Origin: an uncultured Alphaproteobacteria bacterium
GTDB taxonomy: Bacteria > Pseudomonadota > Alphaproteobacteria > HIMB59 > GCA-002718135
Direction: 5' to 3'
DNA length: 64,000 nucleotides
Assembly (NCBI GenBank): GCA_902621165.1
Contig: CACNKX010000001.1
Span: 397,812-461,811, forward strand
Of this stretch, positions 25,115 to 34,732 are shown piece by piece. The notes beneath the pieces are model-generated. The model ran no database searches. It saw only the letters and a list, made by a program, of their open reading frames with translations, and had not been told where the DNA came from. The stretch's first letter is position 1. Every line of letters begins with the position of its first letter. Both the position numbers and the translations under genes were made by a program.

Positions 25115-26897
25115 TATTTTTTTCTAGAATATTATTTATTTGCTTTATTGTATTATTAACTGAGTCATCTATTCCTAACACCTTTATATTTTTGTACCAT
25201 ATAGATGAACCACTATTTGTATTCCAATAATAATAAGTTGAAGATTTTTTGGGGCAAATTAGTATTGTTGGTATGCCAAGTGCTCCAGCAAAATGCGCTG
25301 TTGAGTTACTAACAGTTATAAATAAATCTAAATTTTTAAGCAAACCCATGCAAGACTCAATATCATTATATAAATCTAAATCACTAATCACTTCTAGCTT
25401 CTTATTTTTACTCAATATATATTTTATGTCTGATTTAATATTTCCATATTGTAAATTAATAATTATTCTATCGTCACTAAACAGTAAATCAAAATCCTTT
25501 ATTGATAATGATTTTAAACTTCCATAAATATTTATTTTACTTTTCCACGATAATCCTATTTTTAATTTCTTTTTGTAAATATTTAATCTTTTTTTATATT
25601 TATGAATAAAATCTTCGCTTGCTATTAAATAATTTTCATAATTAAAATCTTCTTTACTTTTTCTAAATAATTTAATTAAACTTCCTGCGTACACTATTTT
25701 ATCAAAATTATAATTTTGTATATTTTTTGAATAATATCCATCTTCTACAAATATTTTTTTTTCAAATGATCGATTAAATATAGATACTAATCTTTTATCG
25801 GCTTCTATTTTAAGATTTTTAAATTTATTTATAATATCAGGATATACTGAACTAAACAAAACTTCCTCTCCTATTCCCTGCTCTCTTAAAACAAGTAATT
25901 TATCTGATGGATTTATTTTTAAATTATCAAATAAATAATTTTTGACTAAATCAAAATTATTTTCATTATTTTTATTTTTTTCAATTAATATTCTTGAGTC
26001 AAATAAATCCCAAGATGTTTCAAAGTTATTTAATTTTAATTGTAAGGTACAATATGCATACATTAACTTGTAATCATGTGGGTTAATTTTTAATACTTTA
26101 TCGTAGTATAATTTTGCTTTTTTTTCATTAGTATCTCTACAATAACATATTGCTAAATTAGATAAAATTTCTATGTTGTTTGGATCTAAACGTAGAGCTT
26201 CATTATAATGTTTTACTGCTCCCGCAACATCATCTTGAAGGCTCAATACATTACCCAAATTTATAAGAGTTGATACATTTTTTTTATCAATTTTATATGC
26301 ATCATTAAAAATTTTCTCAGCTTCACTAAGTTTTTCTAGTTCAAGTAAACAAGCTCCTAGATTATTATAACTGTCAATATATTGATTGTTTATTTTTATA
26401 GCTTTTTCAAAGAGAGTTTTTGCTTCATCAAAACTATTATTTTTAAGGTATATTAATCCTTTGATATTATTTCCAAAATAATCATCATCTTTTATTTTTG
26501 AAATATTTTCTATATTTTTTTTTGCCTCAATGTAATTTTTTCTTAAGAAATAAATATAAGATTTATCACGTAAAGCTTCATAATTTTTTTTTTCTATTTT
26601 AAGAATTATATCTATATTTTTTAAAGCTTCATCAGATAAACCTATGCTCAATAGTAATTTGTATAATTGTGAAAGATAAAAAATATTATTTTTTTCAACT
26701 AATAAAATCTTTTTTAAAGCTATTATGGATGTTTTTGTATCATTTATTTTTTGTGATATTTGAAACAAAACATTTTGAACATTAATATTTTTATTGTGTT
26801 TTTCTGATAATTTTTTTATTTCTTTATAAGCATCATCTCTATTTATATTATTAAATGTATTAATAATTTTTTTAAGTTTGTTTTCTAATTTAGACAT
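25092..26897 (-). CDS. TPR protein fused to a GT9/GT41-like glycosyltransferase domain (copy 1)
   Basis: This 601-residue paralogue of the next gene has the same two-part build: N-terminal TPRs (for example YIDSYNNLGACLLELEK and NIEILSNLAICYCRD) and C-terminal LLVLREQGIGEEVLFSS, LKIGLSWKSKINIYG and TVSNSTAHFAGALGIPT. The protein is very rich in Lys, Asn and Ile. Its ATG lies directly after the T-tract of the terminator at 26900-26926, leaving no space for a normal ribosome-binding site; a later start cannot be excluded. Confidence 0.7.
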   Translation of the reverse strand: MSKLENKLKKIINTFNNINRDDAYKEIKKLSEKHNKNINVQNVLFQISQKINDTKTSIIALKKILLVEKNNIFYLSQLYKLLLSIGLSDEALKNIDIILKIEKKNYEALRDKSYIYFLRKNYIEAKKNIENISKIKDDDYFGNNIKGLIYLKNNSFDEAKTLFEKAIKINNQYIDSYNNLGACLLELEKLSEAEKIFNDAYKIDKKNVSTLINLGNVLSLQDDVAGAVKHYNEALRLDPNNIEILSNLAICYCRDTNEKKAKLYYDKVLKINPHDYKLMYAYCTLQLKLNNFETSWDLFDSRILIEKNKNNENNFDLVKNYLFDNLKINPSDKLLVLREQGIGEEVLFSSVYPDIINKFKNLKIEADKRLVSIFNRSFEKKIFVEDGYYSKNIQNYNFDKIVYAGSLIKLFRKSKEDFNYENYLIASEDFIHKYKKRLNIYKKKLKIGLSWKSKINIYGSLKSLSIKDFDLLFSDDRIIINLQYGNIKSDIKYILSKNKKLEVISDLDLYNDIESCMGLLKNLDLFITVSNSTAHFAGALGIPTILICPKKSSTYYYWNTNSGSSIWYKNIKVLGIDDSVNNTIKQINNILEKNNEFKFSN

Positions 26898-26899
26898 AA

Positions 26900-26930
26900 A
26901 AAAACCCAGTCTGTAAAAGACTGGGTATAA
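26900..26930 (-). terminator. Rho-independent terminator of the Bax-inhibitor gene
   Basis: The stem ACCCAGTCT / AGACTGGGT (26904-26912 and 26918-26926) encloses a 5-nt loop and, read on the minus strand, is followed by seven T. The ATG of the TPR-glycosyltransferase gene starts right after the T-tract. Confidence 0.88.
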
Positions 26931-26957
26931 TAAAAAGATATTTAGGTTTTAAAAGAA

Positions 26958-27710
26958 TTATCTTCTTTGACCAAACAATTGAAGTAATAATATGAATAGG
27001 TTGATGAAGTCCAAATACAATTTTAATGCACCCATCAATGCTTTTTTTGACCCTATTTCTTCACTATCACCACCATAATACATATTTTTTATGTTTTGTG
27101 TATCGTATGCTGTTAGTCCAACAAAAACTAGAACACCAATAACCGAGATTGCAAACTGCAATGCTGTTGAGCCAACAAAGATATTAACAACGCTTGCAAT
27201 AATTATACCTATTAGGCCCATAAATAAGAAACCACCAAGTTTTGTTAAGTCTCTTTTTGTTGTGTATCCATACAAGCTCATTGCTCCGAATGTACTTGCT
27301 GTAATAAAAAATACTCTAGCAATAGATGTTTGAGTAAATTCAATAAATACTGATGCAAGAGATAGTCCCATTATACTTGCAAATAACCAGAAAGTTATCT
27401 GTGCAGCCGAAACTGACATCCTATTGATTCTGGCACTTAAATAAAATACAAACCCTAGTGGAGCTAGCATAATAACCCATTTGAGTGGAGATCCAAAAAG
27501 TAATGCACCAACTTGAGTTACTCCTACAATTTGACCCATCTCGTTTGTAACTATTGATGCTTTTCCAAAAAAGTAAGCAATAAATCCAGTAAGTAACAAG
27601 CCAATTGTCATATAATTGTAGACTTTAAGCATATACGCTCTCAAGCCTTCATCAATTGCTGCCTGATCTACTGATTTAGTATAAGATCGTTGATTAAAGT
27701 CTAAAGCCAT
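26958..27710 (-). CDS. Bax inhibitor-1/YccA family membrane protein
   Basis: The 250-residue protein has seven hydrophobic segments from about residue 30 on and ends QLFGQRR. VYNYMTIGLLLTGFIAYF, FIEFTQTSIARVFFITAS, YDTQNIKNMYY and ALMGALKLYLDFINLFI are classic TMBIM/YccA signatures; the paired Asp residues in the last two form the proton/calcium sensor. Relatives modulate FtsH or act as a calcium leak. A good AAAGGAG lies before the ATG, and a TTGAAA-type promoter lies upstream. It has its own terminator. Confidence 0.92.
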   Translation of the reverse strand: MALDFNQRSYTKSVDQAAIDEGLRAYMLKVYNYMTIGLLLTGFIAYFFGKASIVTNEMGQIVGVTQVGALLFGSPLKWVIMLAPLGFVFYLSARINRMSVSAAQITFWLFASIMGLSLASVFIEFTQTSIARVFFITASTFGAMSLYGYTTKRDLTKLGGFLFMGLIGIIIASVVNIFVGSTALQFAISVIGVLVFVGLTAYDTQNIKNMYYGGDSEEIGSKKALMGALKLYLDFINLFILLLQLFGQRR

Positions 27711-27732
27711 AATTTCTCCTTTTAATTATTAC

Positions 27733-27762
27733 TAATATCGCTATAAATCCGACAATTTCAAG
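27733..27762 (-). promoter_or_regulatory. Candidate promoter of the Bax-inhibitor gene
   Basis: On the minus strand CTTGAA (27762-27757) and CGATAT (27740-27735) are 16 nt apart, near the alphaproteobacterial RpoH pattern CTTGAA/CYATAT. Read one base later it is a sigma-70-like TTGAAA, 17 nt, ATATTA. Which sigma factor uses it cannot be told. Confidence 0.4.
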
Positions 27763-27780
27763 GCATTTTGTAAAAATAGT

Positions 27781-28830
27781 ATGAAGTATAGAAAACTAGG
27801 GACAACAGATTTAGACGTGAGTGTTATTTGTCTTGGTACTATGACTTGGGGAGAACAAAACAATCAGGATGATGGCTTTAAACAGATGGACTATGCTTTT
27901 GAAAGAGGTGTAAATTTTTTTGATACAGCTGAAGTTTATTCTATACCAACTAGAGCTGAAACGTATGGCAAAACAGAGGAAATTATCGGAAATTGGTTTG
28001 CTCAAAATAATAAAAGAAAAGACGTAATTTTAGCAACTAAAATTTGTGCTAAAAGTGAAGGCAACAGCTGGATAAGAGATGGAGGACCAAATCTCATTTT
28101 TGATAAAAAAAATATAAATTCTGCAATAGATGGTAGTCTTAAAAGATTAAAAACTGATTATATTGATTTATACCAACTCCACGCACCAGAAAGAAAAGTG
28201 CCAAAGTTTGGAAAATTAGATTTTGAATACGACCCTGAAGACTCGTGGGTTGAGTTAGAAGAAGTTTTATCTTGTCTTCAAGATTTAGTTAAGCAGGGAA
28301 AAGTAAGGCACATAGGAGTATCTAATGAGACGCCTTGGGGTGTAATGAAATATATGAAATTATCAGAAGAAAAAAATCTTCCCAGGATGATGTCTATTCA
28401 AAACGTTTACAGTTTAGTAAATAGAATTTTTGATATTCATAACTCTGAAGTTTCAATTAGAGAAAATTGTGGTTTACTTGCTTATTCTCCTTTAGCAGGA
28501 GGGAGATTAAGTGGAAAATATATTGGTGGTAAAAACCCACCTAATACAAGATTTACATTATGGGCTAATCGATTTGATAGACATAACACGATGAGAGGAG
28601 AAAATGCAATTGAGAAATATGTTAACCTTGCCAACAAGCATGGCATACCTCCATCTACTTTTGCCAATGCTTTTGTGAATGATCGCCCTTTTGTAACAAG
28701 TAATATTATTGGGGCTACAACAATGGAACAACTTAAAGAAAATATAGATAGCATTGATATTACTTTAACTGATGATATTTTACAGGAGATTGAAGATATT
28801 CATCTTTATGATCCTAACCCTTGCGTGTAA
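27781..28830 (+). CDS. Aldo/keto reductase (Tas-like), first of a tandem pair
   Basis: The 349-residue TIM-barrel oxidoreductase has the AKR catalytic set: Asp in NFFDTAEVY (about 46-54) with the proton-donor Tyr, Lys in ILATKI and His in YQLHAPE. The late FVTSNIIGATTMEQLKENI stretch binds NADP(H). This layout matches the Tas group of E. coli. It should reduce a carbonyl substrate that is not known. The next gene, 18 nt downstream, is a close copy. Confidence 0.9.
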   Translation: MKYRKLGTTDLDVSVICLGTMTWGEQNNQDDGFKQMDYAFERGVNFFDTAEVYSIPTRAETYGKTEEIIGNWFAQNNKRKDVILATKICAKSEGNSWIRDGGPNLIFDKKNINSAIDGSLKRLKTDYIDLYQLHAPERKVPKFGKLDFEYDPEDSWVELEEVLSCLQDLVKQGKVRHIGVSNETPWGVMKYMKLSEEKNLPRMMSIQNVYSLVNRIFDIHNSEVSIRENCGLLAYSPLAGGRLSGKYIGGKNPPNTRFTLWANRFDRHNTMRGENAIEKYVNLANKHGIPPSTFANAFVNDRPFVTSNIIGATTMEQLKENIDSIDITLTDDILQEIEDIHLYDPNPCV

Positions 28831-28848
28831 TAATAGTGAATATAAAAA

Positions 28849-29901
28849 ATGAAATACAGAAAACTAGGTAATACAGATATTGACGTAAGTGTCATATGTC
28901 TAGGCACAATGACCTTTGGTGAACAAAACAGTCAACAAGAAGGTTTTGACCAAATGGATTATGCTGTTGAAAGAGGAGTTAATTTTTTTGACACTGCAGA
29001 GCTATATGCCGTTATGCCTCGAAAAGAAACTTATGGAAAAACTGAAGAAATAGTTGGTAATTGGTTTCAAGAAAAGAAAAATAGAGACAAAATAATTCTA
29101 GCTTCAAAAATAGCTTCAAAATCAGATGGTCTTGAATGGATTAGAGAAGGATCAAAAACTCTTGGTTTTGATAAAAAAAATATAAATGCTGCAATAGATG
29201 GTAGTCTTAAAAGATTAAAAACTGATTATATTGATTTATACCAATTACATTGGCCTGAGAGAAATGTACCAAAATTTGGAATTTTAGATTTTGAGTACGA
29301 TGCTAGTGATAATGATTGGACTGCCGTTGAAGAAGTTTTATATAATTTAGATCAGCTTGTTAAGGCAGGAAAGATTAGATATGCAGGTTTATCTAATGAG
29401 ACACCTTGGGGTGTTATGAAATATCTTCAATTATCGAAGGAAAAAAATCTACCACGCATGATGTCTATTCAGAATGTTTATAGTTTGGTAAACCGCGTGT
29501 TTGATATCCATAACTCGGAAGTATCAATTAGAGAAAATTGTGGTTTACTTGCATATTCACCTTTAGCCGGAGGTAGGTTGAGTGGTAAATATGTAGGAGG
29601 TAAAAATCCAAAAAAAGCAAGGTATACTCTTTGGCCAAGAAGATTTTCAAGACACCATACTGAAAGAGGTGAAAACGCTATTGAAAAATATGTTAATCTT
29701 GCTCATAAACATTCTATAGCCCCATCTACTTTTGCCAATGCATTTGTGAATGATCGTCCATTTGTAACTAGTAATATAATAGGAGCAACTACAATGGAGC
29801 AGCTTAAAGAAAATATCGATAGTATTGATATTACTTTATCAAAAGAAGTTTTAAAAGAGATCGAAGATATTCATTTGTCAGATCCGAACCCGTGTGTTTA
29901 A
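28849..29901 (+). CDS. Aldo/keto reductase (Tas-like), second of a tandem pair
   Basis: This 350-residue paralogue shares most of its sequence with the gene before it, with the same NFFDTAELY, ILASKI and YQLHWPE active-site segments. One 78-nt block is identical in both genes except for one base, which points to recent duplication or gene conversion. Differences gather near residues 55-110 and 270-290, close to where AKR substrate loops lie, so the two may have different substrates. The stop overlaps the stop of the convergent asparagine synthase gene. Confidence 0.9.
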   Translation: MKYRKLGNTDIDVSVICLGTMTFGEQNSQQEGFDQMDYAVERGVNFFDTAELYAVMPRKETYGKTEEIVGNWFQEKKNRDKIILASKIASKSDGLEWIREGSKTLGFDKKNINAAIDGSLKRLKTDYIDLYQLHWPERNVPKFGILDFEYDASDNDWTAVEEVLYNLDQLVKAGKIRYAGLSNETPWGVMKYLQLSKEKNLPRMMSIQNVYSLVNRVFDIHNSEVSIRENCGLLAYSPLAGGRLSGKYVGGKNPKKARYTLWPRRFSRHHTERGENAIEKYVNLAHKHSIAPSTFANAFVNDRPFVTSNIIGATTMEQLKENIDSIDITLSKEVLKEIEDIHLSDPNPCV

Positions 29902-31784
29902 GAATTTAATAAATTACTTTTCTCTGTAGCTTTCAAATCGATATTAATAGAATCATACCTATTTTTGAAACCTTTTATCATTAAGAAATATTTACAAAGC
30001 AACCATATTTTATCTAAATTTTTATTATTAATAAAATCATCATTAATGTTCTTAAAATTGTAAACATTAATTTCTTTAAATTCACTTTCATTAATTATTT
30101 CAGAAATCAAATTTATAGTATTTTCATCATAATCAACATTTTGTATAGTTAGGCCTTGTTTAAATTGTTGAGTATACATAGTTTTAGGAAAATAATTTTT
30201 AAAAGCTTCTCTTAATACTGATTTTGTAAAACCATTTTTCAACTTATTAGAACCACTTAATGCCAATCCAAATAATCTTACATTATTATCTAAAAAAGGC
30301 ATTCTAACCTCAACTGAATTTGACATTGACGCCCTGTCCCATTTATTTAAAAAAAATTGAAACCAACCACAATAAGACATCAAATAAGTAAAACATATTT
30401 CATAAGGAAAATTTTCTAAATCTTCTAAATCATCATTAATAATCTGATAACTTCCATCAAAATTACCTGTATAAAGATATTTTTCAAAACCATAATTTAA
30501 GTCTGGTACTGATTTGAAAGATATGGGTGTAATCTCTTGTTCACCTAAACCAAATAATCTTTTAAATTTATTTATATTTTGAGTTTTCCCAAATTTATTT
30601 ATTGTTTTAAAATTATTCGCAATGCTATTATAAATATCTACAGATAATTCTGGTATCCAATTCGGATACCCTAAAAACTCATCAGCCCCATGACCATCAA
30701 GACTAACCTTAATTCCTTTTTCTTTTTGTTTTTTATATAGCTCAAACTGCATAAAATATTCTTCTACTACCTCAAGGGATGAAACAAGATCCATTGTTTT
30801 ATCAGCAGTCATCTTTTTAAAATCAACTATTTGGTAATTTCTTTTAAATTTTTGGGATAATTGAACTGCGTCCTCTTTAGTTTTCATTTCCTCATAATCC
30901 ATTATAATTGGGTTCAAGTCTAAATCATCTTCGATCAAATTTTCTTTTTTTTGTATCAAATTCATCAATGTGAAGATAGAGGAGGAGTCCAAACCACCAC
31001 TAAGTGAAGTTCCAGTTTTAACATCGCTGTTCAATCTTAATTTTGTAGACTCATATAGAAGATCAAAATAATCATTAACATTTTCCCTAAATCCTGAATT
31101 GATTTTTGGTAAATTTTTAAGTGGATAATCCCATCTAAAAATTTTTTTTTCTAAATTATTTAAATTTATTTTTAAATATCTTCCTTGAGTAAGTTGATTA
31201 ACATTTTTAAATATAGTCTTAGAGCAATTATTTAAAGTAGTAAAATTTATACCTAAATTATTCTTATCAAACTCAATTGTATTTTCTAATACATATAATG
31301 GTTTTATTTCTGAACTAAATGCAAAAAAGTTATTATTTTCAAAAATATAACAAGGCTTATATCCAATACCATCTCTACAAATTATTACTTCATTATGTTT
31401 TTTATCTAAAATTGCAAAAGACCATTCTCCGTTAAACTTTTGAAATGAATCAACACCCCATTCTTTATATGCATTAAGGACAACCTCAGTGTCTGAATTT
31501 GAATAAAATTTATATTTCTTTAGTATTAGCTCTTCTCTTAAAGCTTTATAGTTATAAATCTCTCCATTATAAATAATCCAATATCTTCCATCTACGGACA
31601 TTGGTTGAGAGCCAAGATTTGATATATCGATAATAGATAACCTGGTATGACCAAGTAAAAGATTTTTATGATTAATAAATCCACTATCATCTGGTCCTCT
31701 ATGGTCTAAAAGTGCATTCATTTTTAGGATTTTCGAAACATCAGTCTTAGATGTTTTAAATATTATTCCATTAATTCCACACAT
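29898..31784 (-). CDS. asnB: Asparagine synthase (glutamine-hydrolysing)
   Basis: The 628-residue enzyme has Cys2 (MCGINGIIF), LLDHRGPDDSGF, YNGEIYNYKALREEL, NSDTEVVLNAYKEWG and RDGIGYKPCYIF in the glutaminase domain. The synthetase domain shows SLSGGLDSSSIF and DGHGADEFLGYP. It makes asparagine or an amide product from glutamine and ATP; the longer length fits family members with extended C-termini, so a secondary role is possible. It is coupled to the upstream fructosamine-kinase-like gene (stop and start share one base). Confidence 0.85.
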   Translation of the reverse strand: MCGINGIIFKTSKTDVSKILKMNALLDHRGPDDSGFINHKNLLLGHTRLSIIDISNLGSQPMSVDGRYWIIYNGEIYNYKALREELILKKYKFYSNSDTEVVLNAYKEWGVDSFQKFNGEWSFAILDKKHNEVIICRDGIGYKPCYIFENNNFFAFSSEIKPLYVLENTIEFDKNNLGINFTTLNNCSKTIFKNVNQLTQGRYLKINLNNLEKKIFRWDYPLKNLPKINSGFRENVNDYFDLLYESTKLRLNSDVKTGTSLSGGLDSSSIFTLMNLIQKKENLIEDDLDLNPIIMDYEEMKTKEDAVQLSQKFKRNYQIVDFKKMTADKTMDLVSSLEVVEEYFMQFELYKKQKEKGIKVSLDGHGADEFLGYPNWIPELSVDIYNSIANNFKTINKFGKTQNINKFKRLFGLGEQEITPISFKSVPDLNYGFEKYLYTGNFDGSYQIINDDLEDLENFPYEICFTYLMSYCGWFQFFLNKWDRASMSNSVEVRMPFLDNNVRLFGLALSGSNKLKNGFTKSVLREAFKNYFPKTMYTQQFKQGLTIQNVDYDENTINLISEIINESEFKEINVYNFKNINDDFINNKNLDKIWLLCKYFLMIKGFKNRYDSINIDLKATEKSNLLNS

Positions 31785-32659
31785 TATATTTTAATTTTTT
31801 TTAGTAGTTTACGAACATCTTCAATATAGCTTCTATCCCATAAATAAACATTTAATAGTGAATAATATAATTGATAAATTGGTTCATATTCTAAATAATA
31901 TTTATCAATTTTGATTTGATCACTGTATTTGTCTAAAAAACTTTCATCAATAAATTTTGGGTTAAACCATCTCAAATAAGATACTTCTAACTCATTATGA
32001 CCATAAAAAGATCCTGGATCAATAAATCCTATAAATTTTTTATTTTTAAAAAGTATATTCCCTTCCCATAAGTCGCCATGTAATAGAGATGATATTGGAT
32101 TGTTTGGAATAAAATTATCTATCTTTTTAATTAATAAATCAATTTTGGTGTTAATAGTTTCATCCATAGGTTGATTTTTGTTAACCAAATCAAATATGTA
32201 ACTTAGTCTTTTATCTCTATAGAACTCTAGCCAATTATTAGATATAGAATTTATCTGTCTTAAACCACCAATTTGTGTGTCAAAACTAAAACCATAATTT
32301 TTACTCGTATTGGAGTGAAGAGAAATTATAGCGTTTAATAAATCATCATTAGTTTGGTTTGGTTGATCATCATCATTATTTATGAATGACATTATTAAGA
32401 ATTTATCATTATAGTTAATAATACTTGGGAATTGATTAAACTTTTTTTTATTAAAGAAAAGAAGGTTATTTGTTTCAGATTTTATAGCATTAAATTTATC
32501 GTTACTTCTGTAATAATATTTGATAATAAACTCTTTACTATCACTCGTGACAACTTTTAAGCAATTAATGCCAAAAGAGTCTGATAATAACTTGCTATCT
32601 ATAATTTTTTTATTATTTAAAAGTTTTTCAATTTCTAAAATGATACTTTTTTCAACCAT
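31784..32659 (-). CDS. Fructosamine kinase/APH-fold kinase
   Basis: The 291-residue protein has the kinase-like fold of the fructosamine-3-kinase family: an N-lobe with FIIKYYYR, then SSLLHGDLWEGNILF (catalytic Asp in HGDLW near residue 193) and FIGFIDPGSFYGHNELEVSYL, where the DPG replaces DFG. Bacterial homologues phosphorylate ribulosamines or fructosamines to repair glycated proteins. It precedes and overlaps the asparagine synthase gene, hinting that the two act together on an amidated or glycated compound. Confidence 0.8.
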   Translation of the reverse strand: MVEKSIILEIEKLLNNKKIIDSKLLSDSFGINCLKVVTSDSKEFIIKYYYRSNDKFNAIKSETNNLLFFNKKKFNQFPSIINYNDKFLIMSFINNDDDQPNQTNDDLLNAIISLHSNTSKNYGFSFDTQIGGLRQINSISNNWLEFYRDKRLSYIFDLVNKNQPMDETINTKIDLLIKKIDNFIPNNPISSLLHGDLWEGNILFKNKKFIGFIDPGSFYGHNELEVSYLRWFNPKFIDESFLDKYSDQIKIDKYYLEYEPIYQLYYSLLNVYLWDRSYIEDVRKLLKKIKI

Positions 32660-32664
32660 GCCAA

Positions 32665-33096
32665 ATGTTCAAAAAAATTAATTTTCAATTTCTAATTTCA
32701 TATTTTGGATTAATACCATATGTTTTAACTTTTTTAGATAAATACTATTTTTTAATAGTTGAAGAAAAATATCTTCTTAGTTTTATTACTTATTACAGCT
32801 TAATCATAATTGTTTTTATAGGGTCTATAAATTGGAATTTAAAAAATAATCCACCCACTCACATAGTAATATATGGTTTTTTGCCTAGCTTATTTGCTGT
32901 TATGATTATTATTTTAAGTCTTTTTAATATTTATATTTTAATTATTTTTATTTTAATAACTTTACTCTTGTTAACCCAATTGTTTTTTGACTATATTATT
33001 TTATTTGCAAATGAAATAAACAAAAATGCATTTTACTTTCTTAGATTACCTTTAACAGTATTAATTATCATATTTTTGTTTATCATTTCATTGTAA
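32665..33096 (+). CDS. DUF3429-like membrane protein
   Basis: The 143-residue protein has four or five transmembrane helices and almost no soluble part. LISYFGLIPYVLTFLDKYYF at the start and FIGSINWNLKN near residue 55 match the DUF3429 pattern of proteobacterial inner-membrane proteins of unknown role. It diverges from the kinase gene with only 5 nt between the two starts, and its end overlaps the asparaginase gene by 14 nt. Confidence 0.75.
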   Translation: MFKKINFQFLISYFGLIPYVLTFLDKYYFLIVEEKYLLSFITYYSLIIIVFIGSINWNLKNNPPTHIVIYGFLPSLFAVMIIILSLFNIYILIIFILITLLLLTQLFFDYIILFANEINKNAFYFLRLPLTVLIIIFLFIISL

Positions 33097-34078
33097 GGCT
33101 GATGCGACCAATTTTTTTACCTGCATGATTTTGTAGATCAAATTTTTCTTTTTTTTCTAAATTTTTTAATTCATCATTATTCATAATTTTTAATTTTTTA
33201 AAAATATTTAGTATAGTAATTGGAATTGCTCTTTCATTCCCATCTGTAATTTTAATCACCCCACTAATTTCTTTTTGAATATCAAAAAACAAAAAAACAC
33301 CTTCTGCCCCACTTTTGCAAAATATTTTTCCCTTTGAAGTTTTCATTACTTTTGTGTCAAAGCTTGAAGTTCCTCCAATAAATTCTGGATTTTCTAAAAT
33401 TGAATTAACCAAGATTCTTACTTGTTCAGTATAATGATAATTATTCTTGTAACTCCTGATTAAATTATTCAATGCCTTTGATATATGTTTAATTTTAAAT
33501 GAATATTGTGGAGCACTACAACCATCCAGTGAGAAATTTTTCTTTGATAATTTGGTTTCAGTAAATTTATTGAAAATTTTTCTAATGTTTTTTTGATGTG
33601 TATGATTATAATCCAGATAGTTTTTAATATTCTGACTGTTAGCTAAACAACTTGTTAACATAGCTAAGTGCTTTCCTGCACAATTATTGTGTAGTTCGTT
33701 AAATTTTCTTCTAGAATATATTATCTTCTCAAATGCTTTTTTATCCAATGGACCATGAATACCACACTGTAAATTTTTCGTTTTTAAGTTTATTTTTGAA
33801 ATCCATTTTTTAAGTTCTCTAATATGAAATTTCTCTCCTTTGTGTGAAGCACAGGCTAAAGCTATATGTTTATTGCTTAATCTATAATCTTTGATTGCGC
33901 TTGACATTGCAAAAGGAATAGCTTGAAATATTTTAATTGATGATCTTGGGAAAAAAAATTCATTATCATTTTCTGTAGATAATAAAGTTTTACCATTAGC
34001 GTTTGTTACTAACACTTTAACTTGGTGGCTACTCTCAACCTCTTCACCTCTAATGAAATTTACGTGCATTTTAGACAC
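33083..34078 (-). CDS. L-asparaginase II (thermolabile, Rhizobium-type)
   Basis: The 331-residue protein fits the Asparaginase_II family: the FIRGEEVESSHQVKVLV start, FPRSSIKIFQAIPF (Ser and Lys active-site pair), ALACASHKGEKFH, CGIHGPLD, LHNNCAGKHLAMLT and LDGCSAPQYSF. It hydrolyses asparagine to aspartate and ammonia in the cytosol and is unrelated to the AnsA/AnsB type. With the asparagine synthase 1.3 kb away it may set the cell's asparagine level. Confidence 0.88.
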   Translation of the reverse strand: MSKMHVNFIRGEEVESSHQVKVLVTNANGKTLLSTENDNEFFFPRSSIKIFQAIPFAMSSAIKDYRLSNKHIALACASHKGEKFHIRELKKWISKINLKTKNLQCGIHGPLDKKAFEKIIYSRRKFNELHNNCAGKHLAMLTSCLANSQNIKNYLDYNHTHQKNIRKIFNKFTETKLSKKNFSLDGCSAPQYSFKIKHISKALNNLIRSYKNNYHYTEQVRILVNSILENPEFIGGTSSFDTKVMKTSKGKIFCKSGAEGVFLFFDIQKEISGVIKITDGNERAIPITILNIFKKLKIMNNDELKNLEKKEKFDLQNHAGKKIGRISLTMK

Positions 34079-34102
34079 GCATATTGTTATACAATAATGA
34101 AG

Positions 34103-34732
34103 TTATTTTTGTTTAAAAAAAGATTTAATAAATGTAAATAAATTTAAAAAAGACCCGTACTTACCAAAAAATATTACATCTTTTTCTGTTATGCTCAAAC
34201 AGACACAGCCTGTATCCTTTGAAGCTATTGGGGTGTGTTTAATTTTTTGATCGTTAATTTGAATATCACCTTTTGAATATTCACCATACTCATCGCAGAA
34301 ACTACCTTCCAAAACTAATATATATTCTTTTCCACCATGTGAGTGCAATGGTACAGAAACACCAGGTTCCATTCTTATTAGTTTTAATTCGTCTTTATCA
34401 TCAATCGATGCAGTGTACTCTTTGAAACCCTTATAAACTTGCTTCCAATCCAGATCGTTTAGGTTTCCAAAGAAACTAGTTACCGGATCCTTAAGATTTG
34501 AGGTAGATTTATCATTTTTGTTTTTAATGCAATCTGTATACTTCAAATTTTTAGGATGAACGTTTTCATTATCCATTAAATTTTCACCCATCATATTTTC
34601 AAATGCACTACTAATTTTAGAAGCATTTGAGTTTAATTGTAAATATGTTGATGCAAATATCGACTTTGCAGGACCTAGTAATCCCGATGCAAAATCAAAT
34701 ATAAGTTGGTTTCTTACTACTGTTCCGTTCAT
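34103..34732 (-). CDS. ChrR-like cupin anti-sigma factor lacking the N-terminal zinc site
   Basis: The 209-residue protein overlaps the ECF sigma gene by 4 nt. Its C-terminal cupin domain keeps all four ChrR zinc ligands with exact spacing: His130, His132, Glu136 and His166 (offsets 0, 2, 6 and 36, as in Rhodobacter ChrR). The N-terminal anti-sigma region, which in ChrR binds zinc through two His and a CxxC, has no His or Cys in the first 50 residues here. It may bind sigma without zinc or have lost part of the control. Expected signal: singlet oxygen or peroxides. Confidence 0.82.
   Translation of the reverse strand: MNGTVVRNQLIFDFASGLLGPAKSIFASTYLQLNSNASKISSAFENMMGENLMDNENVHPKNLKYTDCIKNKNDKSTSNLKDPVTSFFGNLNDLDWKQVYKGFKEYTASIDDKDELKLIRMEPGVSVPLHSHGGKEYILVLEGSFCDEYGEYSKGDIQINDQKIKHTPIASKDTGCVCLSITEKDVIFFGKYGSFLNLFTFIKSFFKQK

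Noticed and set aside
27091..28754. Long antisense frames within the Bax-inhibitor and aldo/keto reductase genes
   Set aside because: They are shadows of strongly supported genes with no own start signals or recognisable domains.
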